From: Thermodesulforhabdaceae bacterium
GTDB lineage: Bacteria > Desulfobacterota > Syntrophobacteria > Syntrophobacterales > Thermodesulforhabdaceae
DNA length: 64,000 nt
NCBI GenBank assembly: GCA_037482015.1
Contig: JBBFKT010000001.1
Span: forward strand, 654,584-718,583
Direction of reading: 5' to 3'
Shown: piece by piece, positions 1-11,592 of the stretch
Position numbering within the stretch: position 1 is the first letter of the stretch
How the letters are laid out: each line of letters opens with the position of its first letter
Program-made: the position numbers and the translations under genes
The notes under the pieces: generated by a model
Told to the model about the DNA's origin: nothing
Seen by the model: the letters and a program-made list of their open reading frames with translations, nothing else
The model's database searches: none

Positions 1-182
1 ATGCCTCGTTCTCTCTCTTCCGGCGCTTTGTCAATCTGATCAAAGGGAACAAACTCCGCAGACCCCTTAAACGACAACTGCTTTGTAATCGCCGCCGTCA
101 ACGTCGTCTTCCCATGGTCAATGTGTCCTATCGTTCCCACATTTACATGCGGCTTCTTACGCTCAAATTTCTTCTTTCCCAT
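1..182 (-). CDS. tuf: Elongation factor Tu, second copy, 5' part only
   Basis: This is the N-terminal 60 codons of EF-Tu, the GTPase that carries aminoacyl-tRNA to the ribosome; the rest lies beyond the window edge. The start codon (180-182) and the following 180 bases match the complete tuf gene at 13100-14293 with one difference (base 78 against base 14189, a silent Gln codon change). The G1 loop GHIDHGKT lies at residues 19-26. About 12 bases upstream of the start, including the ribosome binding site, are also shared. It follows rpsG by 33 bases, so it is the last visible gene of the str operon. The near identity points to gene conversion between the two copies. Confidence 0.97.
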   Translation of the reverse strand, partial: MGKKKFERKKPHVNVGTIGHIDHGKTTLTAAITKQLSFKGSAEFVPFDQIDKAPEERERG

Positions 183-215
183 CGTCCTCTCCTTTTTATT
201 CCCTCGTAAGCCGTC

Positions 216-686
216 CTACCACCGATAATGAGCAAAAGCTTTGTTAGCTTCTGCCATGCGGTGAGTATCTTCACGCTTTTTAACGGCTCCACCTCGATTT
301 TGAGATGCATCTAGAAGTTCCCCTGCAAGCTTAGAGATCATTGTTTTTTCCGATCGTTGTCGTGCATAGGAAATGATCCATTTCATAGCGAGGGAATCGC
401 GGCGTTCAGGGCGAACTTCCACAGGCACTTGATAGGTTGCTCCTCCGACTCTTCGGGATTTTACTTCAACTATTGGGCGCACGCTGTCAAGAGCCTGGTG
501 AAAGACTTCCAGAGGATCCTTGTTTGTCTTCTGGGCGATAAAGTCAAAAGCTCCGTATACTATCCGCTCTGCAACGCTCTTCTTGCCGGACCTCATGACA
601 TTGTTGACAAACTTCGCAACCAGTTTGCTGTTGTATTTAGGATCTGGCAAAACATCTCGTTTCTTAACTTCTCTTCGCCTTGGCAT
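216..686 (-). CDS. rpsG: 30S ribosomal protein S7
   Basis: A 156-residue primary 16S rRNA-binding protein that nucleates assembly of the small-subunit head. The length and the [10 protein letters not shown] start are typical of bacterial S7. A GGGGAAG ribosome binding site precedes the ATG. It lies between rpsL (upstream) and tuf (downstream) on the minus strand. In most bacteria fusA separates rpsG from tuf; here only 33 bases do, so the elongation factor G gene has moved elsewhere or been lost from this operon. Confidence 0.98.
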   Translation of the reverse strand: MPRRREVKKRDVLPDPKYNSKLVAKFVNNVMRSGKKSVAERIVYGAFDFIAQKTNKDPLEVFHQALDSVRPIVEVKSRRVGGATYQVPVEVRPERRDSLAMKWIISYARQRSEKTMISKLAGELLDASQNRGGAVKKREDTHRMAEANKAFAHYRW

Positions 687-780
687 TTGTTCTTCCCCGA
701 CCCCTAGTATCTGGTCTTTACTTGTTCTTTAGTCTGTTTAAAGCGTCTGCTGTAAAAACTTTGCCCCGTAACACTCAAAC

Positions 781-1152
781 CTATTTGGGCTTTTTAGCCC
801 CATATTTGGAACGGCCCTGCTTTCTGTTTGCTACACCGCTTGCATCCAGGGTCCCTCTAATAATGTGATATCTAACACCAGGAAGGTCTTTGACTCGACC
901 TCCTCTTATCAACACGACTGAGTGTTCCTGAAGATTGTGGCCGATCCCGGGAATGTAAGCGGTTACTTCATACCCGTTAGTAAGGCGCACTCTTGCAACT
1001 TTACGTAGAGCCGAATTTGGTTTCTTTGGGGTAGTAGTGTATACCCTCACACATACTCCACGTTTCTGTGGAGAACCCTGAAGAGCCGGTGATTTGGATT
1101 TACGTTTTACCTTTTCTCGTCCTTTTCTTACCAACTGGCTTATCGTTGGCAT
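781..1152 (-). CDS. rpsL: 30S ribosomal protein S12
   Basis: A 123-residue protein of the decoding centre. It starts [14 protein letters not shown] and carries the conserved [15 protein letters not shown] and [28 protein letters not shown] segments in this order, where streptomycin-resistance changes occur in other bacteria; the wild-type Lys of TTPKKPNS is present. It is the first gene of the str block, 111 bases downstream of rpoC, with a good sigma-70-like promoter in that gap. Confidence 0.98.
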   Translation of the reverse strand: MPTISQLVRKGREKVKRKSKSPALQGSPQKRGVCVRVYTTTPKKPNSALRKVARVRLTNGYEVTAYIPGIGHNLQEHSVVLIRGGRVKDLPGVRYHIIRGTLDASGVANRKQGRSKYGAKKPK

Positions 1153-1203
1153 ATCCTATACCCCTTCTTCGTTGTCTTTTTCTTTTCCCTGCAAAGCCTT
1201 GCA

Positions 1204-1232
1204 TCCATACAAGTTTATGGCCAGCTTGTCAA
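1204..1232 (-). promoter_or_regulatory. Candidate sigma-70 promoter for rpsL-rpsG-tuf
   Basis: On the minus strand a perfect -35 TTGACA (1227-1232) is followed after 17 bases by TATGGA (1204-1209, a weak -10). It sits in the only sizeable gap between rpoC and rpsL and would give a leader of about 45 bases. The location and perfect -35 support it; the -10 is poor. Confidence 0.45.
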
Positions 1233-1263
1233 TACTTTTGTAACACTCTCATATTGAAACCGC

Positions 1264-4200
1264 CTATCTATTAATTGCTCTCTCTCTGATTGCTCTATAC
1301 TTAGGTAACCCCGTGCCAGCCGGGATTAATCTTCCCAGGATAACATTTTCCTTCAGTCCTCTAAGCTTATCTACTCGTCCTGATGATGCAGCGTCCGTAA
1401 GAACTTTAGTAGTTTCCTGGAACGATGCGGCAGATATGAAGCTATCGGTGCTAAGAGAAGCCTTTGTAATTCCCAGAAGCAGTGGTTCTGCTTCTGCAGG
1501 GGTTTTCCCCTGAGCAATAAGTCTCTCATTTGTTTCTTCGAAGATGTGTCTTTCTACCTGTTCGCCTGGCAAAAAGCCAGAATCGCCAGGATTGGTGATT
1601 TTAACTCGTTTGATCATCTGTCGCACAATTACTTCTATGTGTTTATCGTTAATGCGAACACCCTGGAGTCTGTAAACTCGCTGGATTTCGTCAAGCAAAT
1701 ATTTTGCTATCGCCTTTTCTCCTTGAACTCTTAAGATGTCATGAGGATCCGGAGATCCATCCATTAAAGGTTCTCCAGCTCTGACATAGTCGCCCTCATG
1801 AACTATGATGTGTTTCCCCTTAGGAATGAGATATTCCCGTGGTTCTCCAACTTCTGGTTCGATAACTATTTTTCTCTTGCCCTTTGTATCTCTTCCAAAG
1901 TGAACAATTCCGTCTATTTCAGCTATGATAGCATGTTCTTTTGGTCTTCTAACTTCAAACAGTTCAGCAACTCGTGGGAGACCTCCAGTTATATCCTTGG
2001 TTTTAGTAGTTTCTCTTGGGATTTTCGCAAGAACATCACCGGGATAGACTTCATCCCCCTCGTTAACCATAAGGATTGCTCCTACCGGCAGATAATATCT
2101 TGCTATGGTTCTTCCCTTTGTATCCTTTATGGATACTCGAGGTCTCAGATCTGTTTCTTTGTATTCGGATACAAACTTACTTGCCTTACCCGTTACAGGG
2201 TCTATTTTTTCCTGAAGGGTTTGTCCTTCAATAAGATCACCAAATTTGACTATTCCTTCTTTTTCCGTAAGAATCGGCGTGTTGAACGGATCCCATTCTG
2301 CAATGGATGTTTCTGCTTCAACAACATCACCGTCTTTTACCTTTATCCTAGCTCCGTAGATGATACGGTATCGCTCGCGCTCTCGACCCGTGGTTGCACT
2401 TTCTATGACTAGTTCCCCATTGCGATTTATCGCAATAAGTTCCCCAGCGCGGTTGACAACAGTATGGAGGTTTATAAACCTTACTATACCAGGATAACGG
2501 TTTGAAATAGATGTTTGCTCAACTCGTTTACTTACCGCACCACCGATATGGAAGGTTCTCATGGTGAGCTGAGTTCCTGGTTCCCCGATTGATTGAGCTG
2601 CTATAATCCCCACGGCTTCACCGATTTCTACCGGTTTCCCCTGAGCAAGATCTCGACCATAGCATTTAATGCATACACCTCTATGGCTTTTGCAAGTCAG
2701 AGGTGATCTTATGGAAACTCTTTCAATACCGGCTTCTTCAATTTTCTTTACGGCTTCTTCATTTATTTCTTCCCCGGACCGTACAAGCACTTCTCCCGTA
2801 ACAGGATCCACAATATCCTCATGAGCAATTCTACCAAGGATTCTTTCGCTTAGCTGTTGGATGATTTCTCCTGCTTCAAGAAGAGCAGTTTGTTCTATGC
2901 CGTCAAGAGAGCCGCAATCTTCTTCTGCGATTACTACATCCTGAGCCACATCAACGAGTCGGCGAGTGAGATAACCGGCGTTTGCTGTTTTGAGAGCAGT
3001 GTCGGCAAGTCCCTTTCGAGCACCATGAGTGGAAATGAAGTATTGAAGCACGGTGAGTCCTTCACGGAAGTTTGCCGTAATGGGAGTTTCTATGATTTCA
3101 CCAGAAGGCTTAGCCATCAATCCTCGCATACCCGCTAGCTGTCTCATCTGTTCTTTACTACCTCGAGCTCCAGAATCAGCCATCATGTAGATCGGGTTGA
3201 AAGACTGCATCTCTTCTTCCTGGCCTTCCTTCCCGACAACTTTCTCCATGGCGATTTCTTTCATCATTTCCGCTGAAATATCTTCTGTGGCTTTAGCCCA
3301 GGTATCGACTACTTTGTTGTATTTTTCTCCCTCGGTTATAAGTCCTTCACTGTATTGCCGTTCGATTTCTTCGACTTCTTCAAAGGCTTTCTTCAGTATT
3401 TCCGGTTTTTTCTTAGGGATGACCATATTTTTGATAGCTATGGAGATACCGCTTTTAGTAGCCATCGCATAACCGAGATCTTTTAAGCGATCTGCTAAGA
3501 TTACGGTGGCCTTTGTGCCAACTTTGCGGTAGCATTCGTCTATCAACTTTGCTATCGCTTTTTTGGTCATGACCTTGTTTACAAGATCGAAATCTAATGT
3601 GGGCGGAAGAATTTCTGAAAGGAGCACTCTGCCAACCGTTGTCTGGACGAACTTTCCATTCATTCGGACCTGAATTCTGGCGTGAAGGTTTACAGATCCT
3701 GCATCATAAGCGCGACGAACCTCTTCGGGACTGTAAAACAGTTGCCCTTCACCTAAAGTGAAGGGTTTTTCTCTGGTCATGTAATAAAGTCCGAGCACTA
3801 TATCTTGAGTGGGTACAATAATCGGATCTCCGTGAGCTGGGCTAAGGATGTTGTTGCTCGACATCATAAGCACCCTGGCTTCAGCCTGAGCTTCCACTGA
3901 AAGTGGAACATGAACAGCCATCTGATCGCCGTCGAAATCTGCATTGAAGGCTGTGCAAACGAGCGGATGAAGCTGGATAGCTTTCCCTTCAATGAGAATA
4001 GGCTCGAAGGCTTGAATGCCAAGTCGGTGAAGGGTAGGGGCTCGGTTAAGTAACACAGGAAATTCTCTGACCACTTCCTCCAAAGCGTCCCATACTTCGG
4101 GGACTTCTTTTTCTACTAGTTTTTTCGCCATCTGAACGCTGGAAACAACCCCTTTTTCTTCAAGTTTACCTAATATAAAGGGCTTGAAGAGTTCCAGAGC

Positions 4201-5322
4201 CATCCTTTTGGGAAGGCCACACTGATGGAGTCTCAGGTTGGGGCCTATGACGATAACTGTTCGACCTGAGTAATCAACTCTCTTTCCAAGAAGGTTCTGG
4301 CGAAAGCGTCCCTGCTTCCCCTTTAGCATATCGCTTAGGGATTTAAGTGGTCGCTTGTTGCTTCCCAGAACTACCTTGCCTCTGCGTCCGTTATCGAAAA
4401 GCACATCGGCTGCTTCTTGGAGCATTCTTTTTTCGTTGCGAACGATAATATCGGGCGCTCCGAGTTCCTGCAGTTTCTTCAAGCGGTTGTTTCGGTTGAT
4501 GAGGCGACGATAGAGGTCATTAAGATCGCTTGTAGCGAAACGTCCTCCGTCAAGAGGAACGAGAGGCCTCAGATCTGGAGGAAGAACGGGGATGACTTCA
4601 AGAATCATCCATTCAGGTTTATTTCCAGAGTCTCTAAAAGCGTCGACAATTCGTAGTCTTTTGCCAAGTTTTTTCTTTTTTGCTTCAGAAGAGGTGCTCT
4701 CAATTTCTTGGTGGAGTTCCTCGATGATAGCGTCTAAGTCGAGTTCCCGCAAAAGTTCCTGTATGGCTTCTGCTCCAATGCCTGCTCTAAATTCAGGCCC
4801 TAATTCTTCTGCCAGTTTTCTGTATTGCTCATCGGTTATAAGATCACCTTTTTTAATTTTTTCAACTCCCGAAGGAGCAGAAAGCACAATATAGGAATCA
4901 AAATAGAGCACTCGTTCAAGATCTCTTAGTGATAAATCGAGGAGGTTGCCTATCTTGCTAGGGAGACTTCTCAGAAACCAAATATGAGCCACAGGTGAAG
5001 CTAGTTCTATATGCCCCATTCGCTCTCTTCGGACCGTTGACTGGATAACTTCAACTCCACACTTTTCGCAAACAACTCCTCGATGTTTCATCCGTTTGTA
5101 TTTTCCACAAAGGCATTCCCAGTTTTTGATCGGTCCGAAAATTCGGGCGCAGAAGAGACCATCTTTTTCCGGTTTGAAGGTTCTGTAGTTGATCGTTTCA
5201 GGTTTTTTAACCTCCCCAAAAGACCACTGCCGAATAATTTCCGGTGATGCTATGGAAATTTTTACGGCGTTAAAGTTAAAAATGTCTTTTCTGAATGATA
5301 TGTTACTATAGAGGTCTTTCAA
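1264..5322 (-). CDS. rpoC: RNA polymerase subunit beta'
   Basis: A 1352-residue catalytic subunit of RNA polymerase. The N-terminal zinc-binding cysteines are at residues 70, 72, 85 and 88. The catalytic metal-binding NADFDGDQ motif is near residue 460, and a second zinc cluster ([11 protein letters not shown]) lies in the C-terminal half. The length is typical of proteobacterial beta'. It follows rpoB by about 74 bases, a gap that holds a REP-like hairpin, and is followed by rpsL. It is probably co-transcribed with rpoB. Confidence 0.99.
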   Translation of the reverse strand: MKDLYSNISFRKDIFNFNAVKISIASPEIIRQWSFGEVKKPETINYRTFKPEKDGLFCARIFGPIKNWECLCGKYKRMKHRGVVCEKCGVEVIQSTVRRERMGHIELASPVAHIWFLRSLPSKIGNLLDLSLRDLERVLYFDSYIVLSAPSGVEKIKKGDLITDEQYRKLAEELGPEFRAGIGAEAIQELLRELDLDAIIEELHQEIESTSSEAKKKKLGKRLRIVDAFRDSGNKPEWMILEVIPVLPPDLRPLVPLDGGRFATSDLNDLYRRLINRNNRLKKLQELGAPDIIVRNEKRMLQEAADVLFDNGRRGKVVLGSNKRPLKSLSDMLKGKQGRFRQNLLGKRVDYSGRTVIVIGPNLRLHQCGLPKRMALELFKPFILGKLEEKGVVSSVQMAKKLVEKEVPEVWDALEEVVREFPVLLNRAPTLHRLGIQAFEPILIEGKAIQLHPLVCTAFNADFDGDQMAVHVPLSVEAQAEARVLMMSSNNILSPAHGDPIIVPTQDIVLGLYYMTREKPFTLGEGQLFYSPEEVRRAYDAGSVNLHARIQVRMNGKFVQTTVGRVLLSEILPPTLDFDLVNKVMTKKAIAKLIDECYRKVGTKATVILADRLKDLGYAMATKSGISIAIKNMVIPKKKPEILKKAFEEVEEIERQYSEGLITEGEKYNKVVDTWAKATEDISAEMMKEIAMEKVVGKEGQEEEMQSFNPIYMMADSGARGSKEQMRQLAGMRGLMAKPSGEIIETPITANFREGLTVLQYFISTHGARKGLADTALKTANAGYLTRRLVDVAQDVVIAEEDCGSLDGIEQTALLEAGEIIQQLSERILGRIAHEDIVDPVTGEVLVRSGEEINEEAVKKIEEAGIERVSIRSPLTCKSHRGVCIKCYGRDLAQGKPVEIGEAVGIIAAQSIGEPGTQLTMRTFHIGGAVSKRVEQTSISNRYPGIVRFINLHTVVNRAGELIAINRNGELVIESATTGRERERYRIIYGARIKVKDGDVVEAETSIAEWDPFNTPILTEKEGIVKFGDLIEGQTLQEKIDPVTGKASKFVSEYKETDLRPRVSIKDTKGRTIARYYLPVGAILMVNEGDEVYPGDVLAKIPRETTKTKDITGGLPRVAELFEVRRPKEHAIIAEIDGIVHFGRDTKGKRKIVIEPEVGEPREYLIPKGKHIIVHEGDYVRAGEPLMDGSPDPHDILRVQGEKAIAKYLLDEIQRVYRLQGVRINDKHIEVIVRQMIKRVKITNPGDSGFLPGEQVERHIFEETNERLIAQGKTPAEAEPLLLGITKASLSTDSFISAASFQETTKVLTDAASSGRVDKLRGLKENVILGRLIPAGTGLPKYRAIRERAINR

Positions 5323-5359
5323 GGCTTTGCCTCCTTTGTTGCTTACTTAATTTCGTTAG

Positions 5360-5388
5360 GTAGGGGTGCCTTAATGATTCACCCCTAC
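5360..5388. repeat. REP-like hairpin between rpoB and rpoC
   Basis: An inverted repeat with arms GTAGGGGTG (5360-5368) and CACCCCTAC (5380-5388) and an 11-base loop. The same GTAGGGG/CCCCTAC arms occur at 37168-37195 and, with one mismatch, at 63323-63350, so it is one of a dispersed family. Here it lies in the rpoB-rpoC mRNA and could fold in it. There is no T-run suited to termination in the minus direction. Confidence 0.7.
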
Positions 5389-5396
5389 AAATTTTT

Positions 5397-8300
5397 TTAC
5401 TTCTTAAATTCTTCATCTTCTTCATCCACTTCATCAAGCGGTCTGAAGTCCAGAGCAAGAGCTTGAAGTTCCTTAGTCATTACCTTGAAGGATTCGGGTA
5501 TTCCTGCTTCAAGAGTGTTGTCGCCTTTTACGATTTTTGCATACATGCGAGTTCTACCCTGGATATCGTCGGATTTAACAGTAAGGAATTCCTGAAGAGC
5601 ATAGGCAGCGCCGTAAGCTTCCATTGTCCAGACTTCCATTTCCCCGAGTCTCTGTCCGCCGAACTGAGCCTTTCCACCAAGGGGTTGTTGAGTAACAAGA
5701 GAGTAGGGTCCAATGGAACGGGCATGGATTTTATCATCTACAAGGTGATGGAGCTTTAGCATATACATAACACCCACTGTTACAGGATTGTCGAAGGGCT
5801 CGCCTGTTCTTCCATCGTAAAGTATTACCTGACCTGATTCGGGAAGTCCCGCTTCTTTTAGAAATTCCTGAATTTCTTCCTCACTTGATCCGTCAAATAC
5901 CGGGCTAGCTACGGGAAGCCCTCTTACAAGCCTTGGAGCCATTCCCTTCAGTTCTTCATCAGATTTGTTTTTGAGAATCCTGTCGAGTTCCAACTCAGAG
6001 TAAATCCTTCTAAGTTTTTGCTCTATGGTTTCCCGTTCTTTGAAGTTTTCGAGAAGCTTGCCGATCTGTTCACCAAGTCCTTTTGCAGCCCAGCCAAGGT
6101 GAGTTTCCAGAATTTGCCCAACATTCATACGAGAAGGAACACCAAGAGGATTCAAAACTATGTCCACGGGTGTGCCGTCTTCCAGGTAGGGCATATCTTC
6201 TACAGGAAGTATTCTAGATACCACTCCTTTATTGCCGTGGCGGCCTGCCATCTTGTCCCCCACCTGAAGTTTTCTCTTGGTGGCGACGTAAACCTTGACC
6301 ATTTTGAGGACCCCTGGCGGAAGATCATCACCACTTCGGATTTTTTCTGCCTTCTTTTCAAAAAGTGCTCGAACCTGCTTTATGTGATTCTGGTATGTCT
6401 CGTGAATTATTTCAATTTCTTGAGCTAGGGCAGGGGATTCAGCGGGAACTATCTTTGCCCACATAACGGGTGGCATTTCGAGCAGAACATCTTCTGTGAT
6501 TGGATCACCTTTTTTAATGTAAATATTTTTTCCGTCTCTTAAGGTTGAACCGGAGGTTTTTCCTTCAAGTAGTTTAGCGAGCTTTTTTGCAGCCATTCTT
6601 CGGATGATTTCAGATTCATCACGCATGTCTTTCTGTAGTTTTGCGATTTGAGCGTCTTCGATCTTCTGCATGCGCTGGTCTTTTTCTATGCCTCGTCTTG
6701 AAAAAACCTGAGCATCAATAACTATCCCTTCCACTCCTGGGGGAACTCGCAGAGAACTGTCCTTAACGTCGCTTGCCTTTTCACCAAAAATGGCTCTTAG
6801 AAGTCTTTCTTCGGGAGTAAGTTGAGTTTCCCCTTTGGGTGTTACCTTACCTACGAGTATATCATTTGGCTTGACGTATGCTCCTATTTTGACAATGCCA
6901 CTTTCATCCAGGTTTTTCAAAAGTTCTTCGCTAACATTAGGAATATCCCTTGTTATTTCTTCTTTTCCAAGCTTTGTGTCCCTGGCAAATACTTCGAATT
7001 CTTCAATGTGAATAGATGTAAAAACATCATCCCGGACGATTCTTTCACTAACTAGGATGGAATCTTCAAAATTGTATCCTCCCCAGCTCATGAATGCTAC
7101 CAGCACGTTCTGCCCAAGGGCAAGTTCTCCATTATCGGTGGAAGGACCATCAGCAATGATTTGTCCTTGCTTGACGGTCATACCCGGTCTTACCAGGGGT
7201 TTTTGAGTGAAGCATGTGTTCTGATTAGATCTCTGGAATTTGATGAGATCATAAATATCAACAAAGCTCTCGTCAGGAGCTTCTTCAGTCGCTCGGACAA
7301 CAATTCGTGTAGCGTCAACATACTCCACTATGCCGTCTCGTTTTGCTATGACAGTAATGCCACTATCGCGAGCAACGATATGTTCTATACCGGTGCCTAC
7401 GAGAGGTGCCTCGGTTTTAACCAGCGGAACCGCTTGACGTTGCATATTAGATCCCATGAGAGCTCGGTTTGCGTCATCGTGTTCCAGGAATGGGATAAGT
7501 GCGGCAGATACACTGACTATCTGGTTTGGAGATACGTCCATGTATTTAACTTCGTCACGAGATACAAGAACATATTCGCCACTTTTTCTTGCCGTGAGCT
7601 TTTCATCCAGCAGGTAACCGTTTTCATCAATGGGTGCGTTGGCCTGAGCAATAGGATAATCCTTTTCGTCCATCGCGGTGAGGTAAACAACCTCGTCTGT
7701 AACTCGTCCGTTTTCGACTTTTCGATATGGAGTTTCTATAAAGCCGTATTGGTTGACTCGCGCGTAGGTGGACAAAGAAACAATTAGACCTATGTTGGGT
7801 CCTTCAGGGGTTTCAATCGGACATATACGGCCATAATGAGTGGGATGGACGTCCCGCACTTCAAAACCTGCTCTTTCTCGCGTGAGTCCTCCTGGGCCGA
7901 GAGCGCTAAGGCGTCTTTTGTGTGTAACTTCAGAAAGAGGATTAGTTTGATCCATGAATTGGGAAAGTTGGCTGGTTCCAAAGAACTCCTTAACCACGGC
8001 CATCACCGGTTTGGAATTTACGAGATCGTGAGGCATAAGGGTTTCGATCTCCTGGACGATCATTCTTTCCTTGATCGTTCGCTCCATCCGCACAAGTCCA
8101 ATTCGATATTGATTTTCCAGAAGTTCACCGACAGATCTTACACGGCGGTTACCCAAATTATCGATGTCATCAACAGGTCCTTGAGACTCTTTGAGTTCTA
8201 TAAGCCGACGGACGGCTTCCAAAATATCTTCTCGACGCAGAGTGCGTTGAGAAAGAGGGATGTTGATGTTAAGCTGAGAATTAATTTTTAACCGACCCAC

Positions 8301-9515
8301 TTCGGAAAGATCGTAAGTGTCAGGATTAAAGAAAAGATTGTTGAAGTATTCTTCTGCTGCTTCGGGGGTATAGGGATTACCAGGTCTCATTCTACGATAA
8401 ATTTCTGCAATAGCGTCAGTTTTGGATACAACCCCCTTATCCTGCAAAAGGGTGTTTCTGAAAGAAGGGCTTTGCATGTGTAGTATTTCGATCTCGTGAA
8501 TGCCTCTATTGAGAAATTCTTTAATTGTCTCCGGTTGTATCTCGTCGTTACACTCAGCTATGATCTCCCCCGTGCTAAAATCAATAACATCATGGCTTAA
8601 CACCGATCCAATGATTTCATCTGTAGCGATGGGGATAGACTTGATCCCAATTTCCAGTAATTTTCTTATGAGCTGTTTACCAAGCTTTCTTCCTTTTTTG
8701 GCGATGATCTCACCGGTTTGAGGGTGTTTTATATCATCTGGAGCCTTCATGCCGGCGAGAGTCTCAGGATCGAGCATCTTTTCGGTATTAACTTCATCAA
8801 TGATTCTTACTCGTTCACTTTTGTAAAAAGTATTAAGTAATTCTTCAACGTTGTAGCCCAAAGCTTTTAGAAGGATTGTTGCGGGGAATCGTTTACGGCG
8901 GTCAATTTTAACGTAAAGGATATCTTTGTGATCGAATTCAAAGTCCAACCAGGAACCTCTAAGAGGTATAATTCTGGCGGAATAGAGAATTTTGCCGCTT
9001 GAGTGGGTCTTTCCCTTATCGTGGTCAAAGAAAATACCTGGCGACCGCTGTAGCTGGCTTACGATGACCCTTTCGGTTCCATTTATAATAAATGTTCCGT
9101 TGTCGGTCATGAGGGGTATTGTACCAAAATATATTTCATTTTCTTTGATGTCTCGAATTTCTCTGGAACCTTTTTCTTTATCAACATCGAATGTAACGAG
9201 TCTTACCACGATTTTTAGAGGAGCCTCATAGGTCATGCCACGGGCAAGGCATTCTCGAACGTCGTATTTAACTTCTCCAAAGGAATAAGATACAAATTCA
9301 AGACGAGCTGTTTTAGCATAATCTTCTATCGGGAAAACAGATTCGAAGACTTCTTGGAGCCCTTTTTTCTCTCTTTTTTCAGGTGGAACTTCATATTGCA
9401 GAAACTGACGATAGCTTTCCTGTTGCATTTCGAGTAGGTAAGGAATTTCTGTTATTTTCTTAATTTTGCCGAAATTTTTTCTTGTTTCGTATCCATAAGT
9501 TAAAGCCGTCGCCAT
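5397..9515 (-). CDS. rpoB: RNA polymerase subunit beta
   Basis: A 1372-residue beta subunit of RNA polymerase. It contains the typical central segment [39 protein letters not shown] in the rifampicin and active-site region, and the C-terminal [18 protein letters not shown]-type segment (here [20 protein letters not shown]). I place the start at MATALTYG because AGGAGA lies 6 bases upstream of that ATG; an in-frame extension to 9542 lacks such a site. The C-terminus is acidic. It is separated from rplL by a strong hairpin (9587-9622). Confidence 0.98.
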   Translation of the reverse strand: MATALTYGYETRKNFGKIKKITEIPYLLEMQQESYRQFLQYEVPPEKREKKGLQEVFESVFPIEDYAKTARLEFVSYSFGEVKYDVRECLARGMTYEAPLKIVVRLVTFDVDKEKGSREIRDIKENEIYFGTIPLMTDNGTFIINGTERVIVSQLQRSPGIFFDHDKGKTHSSGKILYSARIIPLRGSWLDFEFDHKDILYVKIDRRKRFPATILLKALGYNVEELLNTFYKSERVRIIDEVNTEKMLDPETLAGMKAPDDIKHPQTGEIIAKKGRKLGKQLIRKLLEIGIKSIPIATDEIIGSVLSHDVIDFSTGEIIAECNDEIQPETIKEFLNRGIHEIEILHMQSPSFRNTLLQDKGVVSKTDAIAEIYRRMRPGNPYTPEAAEEYFNNLFFNPDTYDLSEVGRLKINSQLNINIPLSQRTLRREDILEAVRRLIELKESQGPVDDIDNLGNRRVRSVGELLENQYRIGLVRMERTIKERMIVQEIETLMPHDLVNSKPVMAVVKEFFGTSQLSQFMDQTNPLSEVTHKRRLSALGPGGLTRERAGFEVRDVHPTHYGRICPIETPEGPNIGLIVSLSTYARVNQYGFIETPYRKVENGRVTDEVVYLTAMDEKDYPIAQANAPIDENGYLLDEKLTARKSGEYVLVSRDEVKYMDVSPNQIVSVSAALIPFLEHDDANRALMGSNMQRQAVPLVKTEAPLVGTGIEHIVARDSGITVIAKRDGIVEYVDATRIVVRATEEAPDESFVDIYDLIKFQRSNQNTCFTQKPLVRPGMTVKQGQIIADGPSTDNGELALGQNVLVAFMSWGGYNFEDSILVSERIVRDDVFTSIHIEEFEVFARDTKLGKEEITRDIPNVSEELLKNLDESGIVKIGAYVKPNDILVGKVTPKGETQLTPEERLLRAIFGEKASDVKDSSLRVPPGVEGIVIDAQVFSRRGIEKDQRMQKIEDAQIAKLQKDMRDESEIIRRMAAKKLAKLLEGKTSGSTLRDGKNIYIKKGDPITEDVLLEMPPVMWAKIVPAESPALAQEIEIIHETYQNHIKQVRALFEKKAEKIRSGDDLPPGVLKMVKVYVATKRKLQVGDKMAGRHGNKGVVSRILPVEDMPYLEDGTPVDIVLNPLGVPSRMNVGQILETHLGWAAKGLGEQIGKLLENFKERETIEQKLRRIYSELELDRILKNKSDEELKGMAPRLVRGLPVASPVFDGSSEEEIQEFLKEAGLPESGQVILYDGRTGEPFDNPVTVGVMYMLKLHHLVDDKIHARSIGPYSLVTQQPLGGKAQFGGQRLGEMEVWTMEAYGAAYALQEFLTVKSDDIQGRTRMYAKIVKGDNTLEAGIPESFKVMTKELQALALDFRPLDEVDEEDEEFKK

Positions 9516-9586
9516 GGTTTCTCCTAAGCTACTTTTTTGCATAGGTTTTTACTTCCGTTTATCTCTTAAAATTAACAAAAAGATAA

Positions 9587-9622
9587 ATCGGAAATCGGTT
9601 CAGGAAGAAACCGATTTCCGAT
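9587..9622 (-). terminator. rplL-rpoB intergenic hairpin (attenuator or RNase III site)
   Basis: A perfect 14-base-pair stem (9587-9600 with 9609-9622) and an 8-base loop. On the transcribed minus strand it is followed by a broken T-rich run (TTATCTTTTTGTTAATTTT). In E. coli the same interval holds a partial terminator and an RNase III processing site that lower rpoBC expression relative to L7/L12. The same role is inferred here from position and shape. Confidence 0.65.
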
Positions 9623-9649
9623 GCTAAATTCTAAGCTGTATTATCGTTT

Positions 9650-10048
9650 CTACTTAATTTCGACGGTAGCTCCAGCGTCTTTCAACTTCTTTGCGATGTC
9701 CTCGGCTTCCTGCTTCGGGATACCCTCTTTAACGGTAGAGGGCACATTTTCCACTAGATCCTTTGCTTCTTTCAGTCCGAGGTTAGTGATGGCACGGATT
9801 TCTTTAATTACCTGGATTTTATTAGCTCCGACAGATGTAAGAACGACGGTAAATTCTGTCTTTTCTTCTTCAGCCGGTGCAGCAGCACCTGGTGCGGCAG
9901 CGCCTGCCATTGGCATAGCAGCCATAGCAACTGGTGCAGCCGCTGTTACTCCGAAACGTTCTTCGAGTTCTTTAATAAGCTGGCTGAGTTCCAGAACTGT
10001 CATATTTTCGATAAACTGAATAACATCTTCTTTGGTAATTTCTGCCAT
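9650..10048 (-). CDS. rplL: 50S ribosomal protein L7/L12
   Basis: A 132-residue stalk protein that recruits translation GTPases. It has the N-terminal dimerisation domain, an alanine- and proline-rich hinge (about residues 35-60), and the C-terminal globular domain with the conserved [20 protein letters not shown] stretch. It follows rplJ closely (18 bases) and would be co-regulated through the L10 leader. Confidence 0.98.
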   Translation of the reverse strand: MAEITKEDVIQFIENMTVLELSQLIKELEERFGVTAAAPVAMAAMPMAGAAAPGAAAPAEEEKTEFTVVLTSVGANKIQVIKEIRAITNLGLKEAKDLVENVPSTVKEGIPKQEAEDIAKKLKDAGATVEIK

Positions 10049-10066
10049 TTTCTTTTGCCTCCTTCC

Positions 10067-10606
10067 TTATGCGTCGCCTTGTTGTTCTTCTTTCTTTTGT
10101 TTTAGAGCTGCAAGCACTCCAACAAAGTTTCTTGGAATACCACTCAGAGCTGTTACTAAAGCCGTTGGGACTGCTGCCAGGACACCCAGCAGTTGAGCCC
10201 GCAATTCCTGCTTTGATGGGAGGTCGGCTAAAGCCATAACCTCTTCAGCAGTAAGAATTTTTCCTCCCAGGGCTCCCCCTTTGATTTTGAGCTTATCATG
10301 GGTCTTGGTTATTTTTTTGAGAATTCTAGCAGGAACAGTCGGGTCATCGTATCCAATGGCTATAGCACAAGTGCCCTGAATGAGGGGTTCCAGCACCGAT
10401 GCTTCTGTTCCACGGCACGCCATTCGCATCAAAGTGTTTTTCACCACTTTGTATTCGATCTTTTCTGCCGCGAGAGCATCTCGGAGCGTCATCATTTCCG
10501 CTACTGTAAGCCCTTTGAAGTCTGTGAGCACCGTTGCACTGGCTTTAGACAGCTTCTCGTGCAACTCTTCCAGTATTTTTCCTTTTTCGCTCCTCTTTAG
10601 AGTCAA
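10067..10606 (-). CDS. rplJ: 50S ribosomal protein L10 (TTG start)
   Basis: About 179 residues; the base of the ribosomal stalk and the translational repressor of its own operon. No ATG is available near the N-terminus. Two in-frame TTG codons follow the AGGAGG site (10617-10622): one at 10613-10615, only one base from it, and one at 10604-10606, ten bases away. I prefer the second, giving [19 protein letters not shown], which fits the L10 family start. The C-terminus is glutamine- and lysine-rich. It is preceded by a 240-base leader that carries the L10 leader motifs. Confidence 0.93.
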   Translation of the reverse strand: MTLKRSEKGKILEELHEKLSKASATVLTDFKGLTVAEMMTLRDALAAEKIEYKVVKNTLMRMACRGTEASVLEPLIQGTCAIAIGYDDPTVPARILKKITKTHDKLKIKGGALGGKILTAEEVMALADLPSKQELRAQLLGVLAAVPTALVTALSGIPRNFVGVLAALKQKKEEQQGDA

Positions 10607-10639
10607 ACGCCTCAACCCTCCTTTCTTTTCTTCTGCCGG

Positions 10640-10800
10640 CGTGCTTTCCGTTCTTACAACAAGGCGTCGATATGCACCCTGCCGAATCGGTAAGCTCCAT
10701 ACGTCTCGGTGGGCTCCGCTTCTAGTGTCCTTGCGGATTTAAACGCCCCAGGTTTCCCAAGGAAGCGTACCAACTGTCTTGGAACGATGAAAGCACCGAA
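10640..10800 (-). promoter_or_regulatory. Ribosomal L10 leader (autoregulatory mRNA element)
   Basis: The 242-base rplA-rplJ gap reads on the minus strand with the conserved L10-leader blocks. CCAAGACAG..GGTAC is at 10769-10782, then TTTAAATCC near 10734-10742, and CCCACCGAGACGTATGG at about 10697-10713. In many bacteria L10(L12)4 binds this fold and represses rplJ-rplL translation. The identification rests on recognising these conserved blocks; no covariance model was run. The exact limits are approximate. Confidence 0.8.
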
Positions 10801-10857
10801 CGGCAGCTTGTTTTTGGCACACTATACGTGCGCTCATTCGTATCTGCAAATACTCGC

Positions 10858-11565
10858 TCACGCTACCATGGTCTTTAGCGAGAGTGGGTCGATTTTGATG
10901 CCTGGTCCCATAGTTGTTGATATGGCGATACCTCGTATGTAAGTCCCCTTCGATGTGGCAGGCTTTAGTCTGATGAGAGTATCTATAAAGGCTGCGATAT
11001 TTTCTAGCAACTTTTCAGGACCAAAGGAAACCTTACCCATAGGAGCATGAACTATACCTGTTTTTTCTACTTTGAAGTCGAGCTTTCCTGCTTTGATTTC
11101 TTTAACTACCTTTGCTACATCGAGAGTGACTGTTCCGAGCTTGGCGTTCGGCATCAAGCCTCTAGGGCCAAGAATTTTGCCAATCTTTCCCACTGCACCC
11201 ATCATATCGGGAGTGGCTACGGCTTTGTCGAATTCCAACCAGCCTTCCTTTTGAATCTTTTCTATGTATTCTTCTGCGCCAGCATAGTCTGCCCCTGCAT
11301 CGAGCGCTTCTTTAACCTTTTCACCTTTGGCAAATACAAGCACTCGAACTTCCTTTCCAAGTCCGTTTGGAAGGACTACCGTTCCACGAACCATCTGGTC
11401 GGCATGACGGGGATCGACTCCAAGCCTTACAGCTATATCCAAAGTTTCGTCAAAGCGCACGTATGAACATTCAATCGCAAGCTTTACCGCTTCTTCAAAG
11501 GTGTATTTCTTAAAGGGATCTACCTTCGTGCGCGCATTTAGGTATTTCTTTCCTCGCTTTGCCAT
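10858..11565 (-). CDS. rplA: 50S ribosomal protein L1
   Basis: A 235-residue protein of the mobile L1 stalk, which binds 23S rRNA and usually represses its own operon. It contains the family segment [23 protein letters not shown]-like ([17 protein letters not shown]) and [20 protein letters not shown]. It follows rplK by 27 bases and precedes the L10 leader. Confidence 0.98.
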   Translation of the reverse strand: MAKRGKKYLNARTKVDPFKKYTFEEAVKLAIECSYVRFDETLDIAVRLGVDPRHADQMVRGTVVLPNGLGKEVRVLVFAKGEKVKEALDAGADYAGAEEYIEKIQKEGWLEFDKAVATPDMMGAVGKIGKILGPRGLMPNAKLGTVTLDVAKVVKEIKAGKLDFKVEKTGIVHAPMGKVSFGPEKLLENIAAFIDTLIRLKPATSKGTYIRGIAISTTMGPGIKIDPLSLKTMVA

Positions 11566-11592
11566 TTTTCAATGCCCTTCCTTAATCTGGAT

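Noticed and set aside
1798-2412. 204-codon plus-strand ORF
   Set aside because: Antisense to rpoC; rich in Phe, Tyr, Ser and Cys as expected from the opposite strand of a conserved gene; no family match seen.
7161-7787. 208-codon plus-strand ORF
   Set aside because: Antisense shadow of rpoB with no recognisable domain.
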